Source of the DNA: Patescibacteria group bacterium
GTDB taxonomy: Bacteria > Patescibacteriota > Microgenomatia > Daviesbacterales > UBA10151
NCBI GenBank assembly: GCA_018817205.1
Contig: JAHIUE010000092.1
Span: 1 to 13,475 of the forward strand
Reading direction: 5' to 3'
DNA length: 13,475 nucleotides
A program made the position numbers and the translations under genes. This document shows, one piece after another, positions 6,339-12,947 of this stretch. The stretch's first letter is position 1; each line of letters begins with the position of its first letter. Below the pieces are notes generated by a model. It saw nothing but the letters and a program-made list of their open reading frames with translations, searched no databases and was not told the DNA's origin.

Positions 6339-6385
6339 TGCGGGATCGTCCCTGCCCCGCTAAGCGGGGTAAAGTAGGACAACAG
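6339..6385 (+). pseudogene. Broken 5'-half copy of the downstream tRNA-Gln
   Basis: TGCGGGATCGTC (6339-6350) and TAGGACAACAG (6375-6385) match exactly the acceptor/D-arm and D-arm/anticodon-stem parts of the complete tRNA-Gln at 6637-6648 and 6655-6665. Where the tRNA has six D-loop bases (TAATGG), this copy has 24 bases containing a GC-rich palindrome. Nothing matching the anticodon loop or 3' half follows, and the GIY-YIG start codon comes 5 bases later. It cannot fold as a tRNA. Confidence 0.75.
6353..6371. repeat. GC-rich palindrome inside the tRNA fragment
   Basis: CCCCGC (6355-6360) and GCGGGG (6364-6369) form a stem around TAA, extendable by one G-U and one U-A pair. It interrupts the tRNA-derived sequence at the D-loop. 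Its sharp contrast with the AT-rich surroundings suggests an inserted palindromic unit. Without a T-run it is not an obvious terminator. Confidence 0.6.
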
Positions 6386-6390
6386 ACTTT

Positions 6391-6633
6391 ATGATCCATG
6401 TTTATATAATTCAAAGTCTTAAGGATAAGGGATATTATACAGGCATTAGTAATAACATAGAAAATCGATTGGATAAACATAATAAAGGAGGAGTTGGGTC
6501 GACAAAGAGTAGAGGACCATTTAAACTGGTTTATAAAGAAGAATGCATTGATTATAAAATGGCGCGTTTAAGAGAAAAAGAAATTAAATTGTATAAGGGT
6601 GGAAATAGTTTTAAAAAATTGATAAAAAGTTAA
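6391..6633 (+). CDS. Small GIY-YIG nuclease domain protein
   Basis: An 80-aa protein that is essentially a single GIY-YIG domain of the UvrC/YhbQ type: VYIIQS (4-9) and YYTGIS (15-20) correspond to the two halves of the name motif. The catalytic-type Arg falls in ENRLDKHNKG and the metal-binding-type Glu in ARLREKEIK. It is cut to the minimal domain with no DNA-binding extension. Its position is striking: it lies between a broken 5' copy of tRNA-Gln and the intact tRNA-Gln, whose first base is 4 positions after its stop codon. Such nucleases occur both as repair-like proteins and in mobile elements. The surrounding duplication favours a history of insertion, but cleavage of tRNA genes is not demonstrated. 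Confidence 0.8.
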   Translation: MIHVYIIQSLKDKGYYTGISNNIENRLDKHNKGGVGSTKSRGPFKLVYKEECIDYKMARLREKEIKLYKGGNSFKKLIKS

Positions 6634-6636
6634 AAT

Positions 6637-6707
6637 TGCGGGATCGTCTAATGGTAGGACAACAGGCTCTGAACCTGTTTATCTAGGTCCGAATCCTAGT
6701 CCCGCAG
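6637..6707 (+). tRNA. tRNA-Gln (anticodon CUG)
   Basis: A full cloverleaf in 71 bases: acceptor TGCGGGA/TCCCGCA, D-arm GTCT/GGAC with a seven-base AATGGTA loop, anticodon stem ACAGG/CCTGT with loop CTCTGAA (anticodon CTG), a 4-base variable region, and T-stem CTAGG/CCTAG with loop TCCGAAT. The U1-A72 pair and discriminator G73 are characteristic of bacterial tRNA-Gln and of recognition for tRNA-dependent amidation. CCA is not encoded; CCG follows. Odd point: position 55, almost always U (pseudouridine), is C. It shares a transcript with the GIY-YIG gene 3 bases upstream and ends 129 bases before a convergent serine recombinase gene. Confidence 0.93.
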
Positions 6708-6836
6708 CCGAATTGGACACCCTGTGACCGTAGTCTCTCGAATAGGTTGATGGGTCTTGCTAATCTCCATATTTTTGATTAAAGATTCGTACCACACTCC
6801 TGTTATTCAGGAAATTTATTTTTGGTTATTCTTTGT

Positions 6837-8156
6837 TTAAGTTTTAGAGATGACTGCTTTGTCTTTAATGTAGAGTTGATTGTTAAAAAGCTGGATAAGC
6901 TGACGTTTTTCTTCCATAGCTCCATCTTTTAGAGCATACCTGGCGTAATCTCTTAGATCCATAGATTTGCTGTCAGGATCTATGTCTTGATGAAGCAGCA
7001 CCTGATCCCTGATTTTTCTATAACTCTCCATCCCTCTTCGTATATCCTCAGTCAGATTAAGAACTTGCGGATGAGCCATATACATAAAGTTGATATAGCG
7101 GAATAATGATTTAGTTAGGGATTCCTCGCTTATATACAGCTCTTCACAATCATAATCTTTCTGTCTGCTGCAATGATAGTAAATATGATCTCTAGGCTCC
7201 CGGTACTTTCTATACCGTGATCTTTCTTCTCCTACAATACCTGATCCGCATGAGAAGCATTTAAAGATTCTTCTATAGGTAAGGTCCTTAGATCCCCACT
7301 TTGATTTCTTTGGAACAATTAGGTTTTTCTGGACTTTATCAAATACCTCTTTGGTTATCAGTGGTGGATATGATCCTTTATACCAATTACCGCTTCCTAC
7401 GGGGTATTCAAACTTTCCATAATAGAAGGAATTTTTAAGCATTAAGTAAATTGAACTTAAGGTTACCTTCTTTCCGGTTCTGGTAGTAAAACCTACCTCA
7501 TCCAGCCATTTCTTAATTCCCCGTCCATGCGCTCCCTGTTCTGCTACTTTCATATACATCTCTGTGATAATATGGCCTCTGTCCGGATCTATAACCACAT
7601 CCTTTTTACCCCCAAAGGCTCTGTTGTAATATCCCAATGGTGTCATCCCCGGTCTCCAACCAAGTTCACATTTAGCTCTGATACCCCTTTTAACATTTAG
7701 TCCTTTTTGGTCATTCTCAAGTTTAGCCTGAGAACACAGTATCATTAGAAGGAATTTTTCGTTTGGATTATTAGAGAAGTTTTGACTAAATGTTTTAATC
7801 TGCTGGATTTTACCTTGATCCATCAGGTCTACCAGCATTCCCAAATCCCCTGCATTTCTGCTTAACCTATCTGGTGCCCAGGTAAGTATTCCCGTAAACA
7901 TTCCTACCCTGATATCATTTAATAGTTGATTAAATACTGGCCTTTGGCCAGACATTTTGGCAGAATGGCTTTCTCTTCTAATCTCTTTTATGAATAATCC
8001 ATCTCTGATTGCCAGATCATTCATTTCCTTTAACTGGGAATCAATTGACATAGCCTGTCGTTCATCATCTTCGCTGGATTTCCTGGCATAAAGACAGTAC
8101 TCAATAAGAGGAATTTTGCTCTCGTCTTTAGACCTAATCCGGTTGGTAGTATCCAT
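6837..8156 (-). CDS. Large serine recombinase / integrase
   Basis: Site-specific DNA recombinase that would integrate and excise a mobile element through a serine-DNA linkage. The N-terminal resolvase domain holds YARKS with nucleophile S27 and the arginine cluster D96-R97-L-S-R100. A Recombinase domain follows (GMTPLGYYNR near 170-179 and onward), then a zinc ribbon (C300-x2-C303, C329, C337) and a C-terminal helical region. At 439 aa it is at the short end for phage and ICE-type serine integrases but all core parts are present, so it looks intact. Its 3' end faces the tRNA-Gln gene and it is divergent from the synthetase-like cluster, the usual place for an integrase at an element boundary. 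No directionality factor is visible. Confidence 0.92.
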   Translation of the reverse strand: MDTTNRIRSKDESKIPLIEYCLYARKSSEDDERQAMSIDSQLKEMNDLAIRDGLFIKEIRRESHSAKMSGQRPVFNQLLNDIRVGMFTGILTWAPDRLSRNAGDLGMLVDLMDQGKIQQIKTFSQNFSNNPNEKFLLMILCSQAKLENDQKGLNVKRGIRAKCELGWRPGMTPLGYYNRAFGGKKDVVIDPDRGHIITEMYMKVAEQGAHGRGIKKWLDEVGFTTRTGKKVTLSSIYLMLKNSFYYGKFEYPVGSGNWYKGSYPPLITKEVFDKVQKNLIVPKKSKWGSKDLTYRRIFKCFSCGSGIVGEERSRYRKYREPRDHIYYHCSRQKDYDCEELYISEESLTKSLFRYINFMYMAHPQVLNLTEDIRRGMESYRKIRDQVLLHQDIDPDSKSMDLRDYARYALKDGAMEEKRQLIQLFNNQLYIKDKAVISKT

Positions 8157-8221
8157 TAATTGTGGAGGTAAGGATGCCGTAAAAATAGGTGGAAGTCCAG
8201 TCCCAGAAAACTTGATTACAG

Positions 8222-8252
8222 TTGACTTGCATTATTACTTGGTAGGTATTAA
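8222..8252 (+). promoter_or_regulatory. Candidate promoter of the synthetase-like cluster
   Basis: TTGACT (8222-8227) and TATTAA (8247-8252) with a 19-base spacer, in the 125-base gap divergent from the recombinase. A second TATAAA (8271-8276) stands 5 bases before the ATG at 8282. The long spacer makes this weak on its own or activator-dependent. No riboswitch is recognised. Confidence 0.35.
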
Positions 8253-8281
8253 ACTAACGTTACTTCTGCCTATAAATAAAG

Positions 8282-9658
8282 ATGGACGTAGAAACAGGTA
8301 GATATCGAATAAATATTGAAGAAATTGCAAAAGGTGGTCCTGGTGGTTATGAATCTACATATCTGGTTTCCGAAGGTGAGCCAGCAGCAGAAGAACTATA
8401 CACTATAATAGCAGGATTAGAAGGAACATTACTACCTGCCCAAAATAGAATAATTAGACAAAGAAATAATCATTTGCTTACGGATGCTTTAAAAGAAGGG
8501 AAACCAGTAGGAATAGCATCAGGGTTTAAACCAAGTGGGGCTTTCCATTTTGGTCATAAATTGACATCTACAGCAGCTTCATTTTTCCAAAAAAATGGTG
8601 TTCAAATATTTATGCCAGTGGCAGATATTGAATGTGCAATGGATCCGAAACTATCAAGTGATCAATATCAATATTGGGCTGCTGATAATCTTTTAGATTG
8701 GGGTGCTAGTGGGGTTAATCTGGATGCAGCTCATGTATATCTCCAGTCAGAGGAATTTCGGGTAAGCACTCTTGCTTATGTAGTTGCCAGAAGCTTGAAT
8801 TTTAAATTGGCAGTAGATATTTATGGTGCCAAAAAACTCATCGATGATTTCCCCTTTTTATTTGCAGGAGTTACTCAAGTAGGTGATATTCTTTTGCCAC
8901 AACATCAGGATTTTGGAAATGATCATTCGTTTATGCTGAGCGGGCAAGATCAGGATGGTCATATGAAAATGACCATTGCTCTAGTAGAATCAATGTTGGA
9001 TAGTAAAACCAATACACTGGCAACTCTAACAGTTCCATCTGGTTTTTATATACCGCATATAAGAGGGACTGATGGAAATAAAGCAAGCTCCAGCAATCCC
9101 GAACACGCTCTCTTCTTAGGATCAGGACCAATTGTAGAAGATTTGACTGATAGAATCAGGTCAACGACAAAAAAGTTAGATGAGGCAGATAAAGATAATT
9201 TAGAAAGATGTTCTCTTGATGTAATAAGATACATTGACTTCTTTAACCTAAGAGTGAAAGTTTCATTCCAGGGATTGTCTTCAGAATCAATATACCAAGA
9301 ATTTCAACGAAATCTTGACCTAGCAAAAACAAAAGAAGAACAAGAAAAAGCTCAACATGAGTTAGACGATTTTCTTATTAGGCATTGCAAAAATCAAGGA
9401 CAGGATAATGTTTCAATTGTAAGAGACTCCTTACCAGAAGCTTTAATGGAACATCATAGGAGAAGACAAGCTGTGCTAAATTATGCTAAGGAGAGAGTAT
9501 CAAGCCGTCCTGCTGGAGGATGGGATCTTGATTATCAAAAACCAATCCAGCCAGAGTTTTGGCAAGTACCGGATAAATCTGTAGTTGATGAAAGTAAACG
9601 CAATACAACTCAATGGTTTCATATTATCAATAGAGCGTCACATCAGATAATCTCCTAG
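8282..9658 (+). CDS. TrpRS-like class I synthetase paralogue (KASSS, extended C-terminus)
   Basis: Predicted ATP-using, amino-acid-activating enzyme of the archaeal/eukaryotic TrpRS type. After an 80-residue N-terminal region, GFKPSGAFHFGH (81-92) gives the HIGH motif as HFGH, followed by VADIE (113-117). VTQVGDILLPQ (197-207) carries Q199 at the place of the indole-contacting Gln of human TrpRS, and SGQDQD (220-225) matches the family's DQD. The second ATP signature is K267-ASSS-NPEHALFL, with Met replaced by Ala. Beyond the catalytic core the protein diverges: the usual TrpRS anticodon-binding end is replaced by charged helical sequence (about 300-400) and a Trp/Pro-containing tail. It may be a tRNA-independent ligase or a second synthetase. 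It is first of a tightly spaced group, with 10 bases to the next gene and no Shine-Dalgarno. Confidence 0.82.
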   Translation: MDVETGRYRINIEEIAKGGPGGYESTYLVSEGEPAAEELYTIIAGLEGTLLPAQNRIIRQRNNHLLTDALKEGKPVGIASGFKPSGAFHFGHKLTSTAASFFQKNGVQIFMPVADIECAMDPKLSSDQYQYWAADNLLDWGASGVNLDAAHVYLQSEEFRVSTLAYVVARSLNFKLAVDIYGAKKLIDDFPFLFAGVTQVGDILLPQHQDFGNDHSFMLSGQDQDGHMKMTIALVESMLDSKTNTLATLTVPSGFYIPHIRGTDGNKASSSNPEHALFLGSGPIVEDLTDRIRSTTKKLDEADKDNLERCSLDVIRYIDFFNLRVKVSFQGLSSESIYQEFQRNLDLAKTKEEQEKAQHELDDFLIRHCKNQGQDNVSIVRDSLPEALMEHHRRRQAVLNYAKERVSSRPAGGWDLDYQKPIQPEFWQVPDKSVVDESKRNTTQWFHIINRASHQIIS

Positions 9659-9668
9659 GCATCTTAAT

Positions 9669-10682
9669 ATGAGTACGATCGAAAAATACCTTTCACAAAA
9701 AGAGTTAGTGCAGAATGTCTTAACTGTAGAAGAATTGAAGGATAAAGCTGGATCAGGTAAGACACTAAACATGATGATGGGACAAACGTTTGATGAAGGA
9801 CAACCTGTGGATATGATGAAATATGCACTCTTTATGATGAACTTGACTGATATTCTTAGACAAGATGGGGTCCAAGTCACAGCCAGATGGCTTATAGCAG
9901 ACCATTTTATTACTGATATTAATCAAGAGTTGGAAGCTGTAAAAGCTATAGATCAAGTTGATCGAAGAGTTTCTTATCTGGAAAGGATCAATCGTGCCTA
10001 CGGCGGGGATATAGGTATAGTATTTTCTTCGCAGCTTAGTCAACAAGATGAATATAGCGAAAATTTAGAAATACTTCTTAAAGAGGCTGACAGAAATGCG
10101 AAATTTAGAGAAAAATCGTTAAAAGCTGTCCCAGAGGATCGGAGAAATAATCCAAACGCATTGCGTTATCCATTTGAAGAACTTGCAACAATTCAAAGCA
10201 TGGATACCGATATCAAAGTTGGCCCCCCTTACGAGATACATTATGATGAACCGGCAAGAGATATTGCACCATTAGTTGGATTTAACCGTTATGTCGCTAT
10301 CCATTTGACTAGAGGGTTTCCTTTTGGCAGTCCTACAATTTCATCAGACGTACGTGAGGAGATTGAAGCTTTTGGTGTACTTCCATATAAAAAAGATAGC
10401 AAGGGATTGGGTAATTATAGAATAGATCCAACCATTGATGGTATAGAAAGAATTCAAAGGCTCGTTTCAGCAACAATAGACACTAGAACAATTATTGATC
10501 TATTGGTTATTACAGAGCAGGCACGCCAAAGACTTGAGGGACAAGTTGATCCTTCTGGAGTTGAAAAAATACTCGAAAAGACGTATAATTCCGCAATTGA
10601 AAGGCAAAGTTTTAAAGCACTTCAGGAATTAGCGCTGGAGTCATATGTAAGATATATACATGAACCGCTTCGTGCAAAATAA
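9669..10682 (+). CDS. Degenerate TrpRS/TyrRS-like Rossmann protein, copy 1
   Basis: A 337-aa protein clearly paralogous to the next gene (shared blocks: G-x-T-x-DE--x-PVD-x-MKY, LRQ-x-G, IAD, KVGPP-x-E, YD--AR). By eye both fit the class I TrpRS/TyrRS fold. GQTFDEGQPVDMMKY (38-52) lies where HIGH should be, but the His is Gln. IAD (76-78) matches the conserved ITD/VAD strand end. VGPPYEIHYDEPARDIA (184-200) matches the VGVDQ...ARDIA block of TrpRS with PP replacing DQ. No KMSKS-like sequence follows. ATP-dependent activation in the usual way is therefore unlikely; a partner subunit, a ligand-binding protein or an enzyme with altered chemistry is possible. It lies between TrpRS-like genes at 10-11-base spacing. 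Confidence 0.72.
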   Translation: MSTIEKYLSQKELVQNVLTVEELKDKAGSGKTLNMMMGQTFDEGQPVDMMKYALFMMNLTDILRQDGVQVTARWLIADHFITDINQELEAVKAIDQVDRRVSYLERINRAYGGDIGIVFSSQLSQQDEYSENLEILLKEADRNAKFREKSLKAVPEDRRNNPNALRYPFEELATIQSMDTDIKVGPPYEIHYDEPARDIAPLVGFNRYVAIHLTRGFPFGSPTISSDVREEIEAFGVLPYKKDSKGLGNYRIDPTIDGIERIQRLVSATIDTRTIIDLLVITEQARQRLEGQVDPSGVEKILEKTYNSAIERQSFKALQELALESYVRYIHEPLRAK

Positions 10683-10693
10683 ACATTAAATTT

Positions 10694-11704
10694 ATGAATC
10701 TTGAGCAACTATTATCAACACCTAAACTTACAGATCAAGTTCCACAAGCAAACCTAATAAGGGAAAGGGCAGGACTAGTTACTCCTCAACCAATAAAGTT
10801 GTTTTATGGAGAAACATACGATGAAGCAGGGCATCCAGTAGATAGCATGAAGTATTATCTTTTTGTATCCTTTTTAGCAGATGCTTTGAGACAGGAAGGA
10901 TTTGATGTTGATCCTTCCATTTTGATTGCTGATTCTGCGGCATGCAGAAATGTTGGAGAAAAAAATGAGAAATATTATATGACTTTGGGAGAAGAAAGAT
11001 ATCATTTTGTGGAGCGTGTCAATGAAATTTATGGGACTGGATTGCGTTTGGTTAAGATGAGTGATTATATTAATTCTCCTGAATTTATAGATGAACGTAA
11101 TGGAGTAATGGAAGTATGCAAAGCTGATCAAGAACTTATGAGTGCAGTTGAGAAAACCGTTCCCGAATCAAAGGTAGATATTGAACGAAGCAAAGAGTTT
11201 CTCTATTCCTTTGATGAAATCACAACCATTATGGATTTAGATGTGAAAGTAGGCCCTCCCAGAGAAGATCTCTATGATAACGTAGCAAGAACAATAGCAA
11301 GGCAAAGAGGCCAGAAAGAATTGATGTCATTGTTCCTCGCGCCAACTTTTCCAGTGGGAATGAGTTGGGCCTATTTCTTTGCTAACGAAGGCATTGAAGA
11401 CAATGGAATAACTGCTTATAAAGCAGCAAGTAAACGTTTGCAAAGAAACCGAATTATAGTTGGACATTCAAATCCAGACTATGTTAGGGATCTGATGAGA
11501 GATTCATTTATTTCAACCAATCCAGTACTCCCCAATCCTGTCTTGGATATAGGAATTATTTGTGAAATGGCTAGAAAGCGATTAGAAAGAGACAATTCTC
11601 CGATAACGCTTGCGGATGACTTTTATGGAGGAGGAATATCAGAAAAGCAATTAAAAGAAAAGGTTGGAAATGATGTTGATGAGTATATATTATCAAAGTT
11701 TTAA
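10694..11704 (+). CDS. Degenerate TrpRS/TyrRS-like Rossmann protein, copy 2
   Basis: A 336-aa paralogue of the preceding gene, almost equal in length. YGETYDEAGHPVDSMKYYLF (38-57) keeps one His of the HIGH position (GHP), LIAD (77-80) follows, and YSFDEITTIMDLDVKVGPPR (171-190) with E191 and YDNVARTIAR (194-203) aligns with the tRNA-synthetase block that ends in the amino-acid-binding helix. No lysine-serine KMSKS loop is evident. The two copies have diverged strongly but keep the same motifs, so both are probably under selection and could form a heterodimer. I do not know a characterised family with the VGPPxE signature. The downstream gap (38 bases) is longer than others in the group and contains an inverted repeat. 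Confidence 0.72.
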   Translation: MNLEQLLSTPKLTDQVPQANLIRERAGLVTPQPIKLFYGETYDEAGHPVDSMKYYLFVSFLADALRQEGFDVDPSILIADSAACRNVGEKNEKYYMTLGEERYHFVERVNEIYGTGLRLVKMSDYINSPEFIDERNGVMEVCKADQELMSAVEKTVPESKVDIERSKEFLYSFDEITTIMDLDVKVGPPREDLYDNVARTIARQRGQKELMSLFLAPTFPVGMSWAYFFANEGIEDNGITAYKAASKRLQRNRIIVGHSNPDYVRDLMRDSFISTNPVLPNPVLDIGIICEMARKRLERDNSPITLADDFYGGGISEKQLKEKVGNDVDEYILSKF

Positions 11705-11722
11705 TATGACAGAGACATATTA
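11702..11722. repeat. Short inverted repeat between cluster genes 3 and 4
   Basis: TAATATG (11702-11708) and CATATTA (11716-11722) are perfect inverted arms with a 7-base spacer, overlapping the stop codon of one gene and lying 20 bases before the next ATG. T-A-rich hexamers at 11719-11727 could act as a -10. It may be an operator or a small RNA hairpin. Confidence 0.3.
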
Positions 11723-11742
11723 TATTCAGTAAAATAAAAATT

Positions 11743-12906
11743 ATGGAAGACGAACAAAGAGCAAATCTAGAACGAGTTTCACGCGAAGATCACGAAGCGA
11801 AATCTGCTTTGTGGGCTGCAAAAGCTGATTACTATCCAGAAAAACTGGTCGAACTTGGTCTAAAATCTATAGACCGCTTTGTTCAATACCATCCTAATCC
11901 TAGCAGACTTATGAAAATGGGGATTACGTTTGGCCATAGGGATTTAGAAAGTGTGGCAGATGCAATGGCTAATAATAAGCCTTGGGCTGTAGTTTCTGGA
12001 TTGAATCCCTCAGGACCCTTACATTTCGGGCACAAACAAGTATTTGATGAGCTTTTATGGTTACAACAACAAGGCGCCGATGTGTATATTCCTATTACAA
12101 ATGACGAGAGTTATGTTGTAGATAAGGCAAAAAGTCTGGGTGAATCAAGAAAAATTGCTTATGAGCAGGTTATCCCTAGCATTATAGCAATGGGTTTCTC
12201 ATCAGAAAAAACACATATCTTTGTTGACTCTGATTATCCAGATATTTATAACCTAGCTATGGATGTATCAAAACATTTAAGCCTCAATCGTGTATTTGGT
12301 GTATTTGGTTTCGGACAGGATGAAGAGGGAGAAAATCCAGGTACTGTATTTTACAGAGGCGCGGTGCAAATTGCACAGATTCTTCTTCCACAGTTGGAGG
12401 AATTCGGTGGACCTAAACCTACATTGATCCCAGTAGGCGTTGATCAATATCCTTATATTTTACTTGCAAGAGATATAGCAAGAAAAAAGGGGCTCATTCC
12501 ACCTTCAGCAATTTTCACTAAGTTTACTCATGGTCTAGATGGCCAAGGTAAAATGTCTTCAAGCAGGCCTGCATCAACCATCTCTTTAACAGATGAGCCT
12601 AAATCTGCACAAAGAAGGATTAGGGGTGCATACACTGGAGGAAGTGTTCTTGCAAGTTTTCAAAAAGAACATGGTGGTGTACCAGGTGTTTGTCCTATTT
12701 ATACTTTAAGAACATACCATTTTGAAGAAGATAATAGAGTTTGGGATCAATGCTCCAATGGTGAGATATTATGTGGTCAATGTAAAGGGGCAGCAACTGA
12801 AGATGTGGTAAAGTATCTTACTGATCATCAAGAAAAACTAGTAGATGCTAGAAAAAGGATTGATGAATTTATTCTTAAGACTCCTATAAAATCAATTCTT
12901 AAGTAA
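11743..12906 (+). CDS. Archaeal/eukaryotic-type tryptophanyl-tRNA synthetase
   Basis: Predicted to activate tryptophan and charge tRNA-Trp. Class I signatures are complete: SGLNPSGPLHFGH (85-97) with HFGH 94-97, ITND (118-121), AVQIAQILLPQ (207-217) with Q209 at the place of the indole-contacting Gln of human TrpRS, VGVDQYPYILLARDIA (231-246), and K270-MSSS-RPASTISLTD. The C-terminal part has FEED (327-330), GEILCGQCK (340-348) with C344-x2-C347 and a helical end, matching archaeal/eukaryotic TrpRS, not the shorter bacterial TrpRS (about 330 aa). At 387 aa it is full-length and looks functional. Since bacteria usually carry the bacterial type, this may be a second copy serving the cluster, or a drug-insensitive copy as known for indolmycin-resistant Streptomyces TrpRS. 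Only a genome-wide view would tell. Confidence 0.86.
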   Translation: MEDEQRANLERVSREDHEAKSALWAAKADYYPEKLVELGLKSIDRFVQYHPNPSRLMKMGITFGHRDLESVADAMANNKPWAVVSGLNPSGPLHFGHKQVFDELLWLQQQGADVYIPITNDESYVVDKAKSLGESRKIAYEQVIPSIIAMGFSSEKTHIFVDSDYPDIYNLAMDVSKHLSLNRVFGVFGFGQDEEGENPGTVFYRGAVQIAQILLPQLEEFGGPKPTLIPVGVDQYPYILLARDIARKKGLIPPSAIFTKFTHGLDGQGKMSSSRPASTISLTDEPKSAQRRIRGAYTGGSVLASFQKEHGGVPGVCPIYTLRTYHFEEDNRVWDQCSNGEILCGQCKGAATEDVVKYLTDHQEKLVDARKRIDEFILKTPIKSILK

Positions 12907-12922
12907 TCTTTTTGAAAGATAT

Positions 12923-12930
12923 GCTATAAT
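12923..12930 (+). promoter_or_regulatory. Probable promoter of the chorismate mutase gene
   Basis: TATAAT at 12925-12930; the upstream context supplies no good -35 but does hold a small hairpin (ATCTTT 12906-12911, AAAGAT 12915-12920). Initiation near 12937 would leave about 11 bases before the ATG at 12948, another short-leader arrangement, so this gene may be controlled separately from the four before it. Confidence 0.4.
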
Positions 12931-12947
12931 CCTAAAAAGATAAGAAC

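Noticed and set aside
6798..6812. Hairpin TCCTG-TTATT-CAGGA as a terminator near the recombinase 3' end
   Set aside because: Only a 5-bp stem, and the minus-strand side lacks a T-run immediately after it; too weak to list as a terminator.
8116..8301. 61-aa plus-strand reading frame across the recombinase promoter region
   Set aside because: Overlaps the start of the recombinase antisense and the start of the TrpRS-like gene in another frame; no ribosome-binding site and no recognisable protein features.
9744..9764. AGSGKT in the 337-aa protein resembling a Walker A P-loop
   Set aside because: The first Gly of GxxxxGKT is absent and the paralogue has AGLVTP at the same place, so this is a chance resemblance in a loop before the first Rossmann strand.
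9669..11704. Cyclodipeptide synthase identity for the twin proteins
   Set aside because: Cyclodipeptide synthases also derive from a TyrRS/TrpRS-like fold, but are about 240 aa and I see none of their characteristic catalytic serine or tyrosine motifs here.
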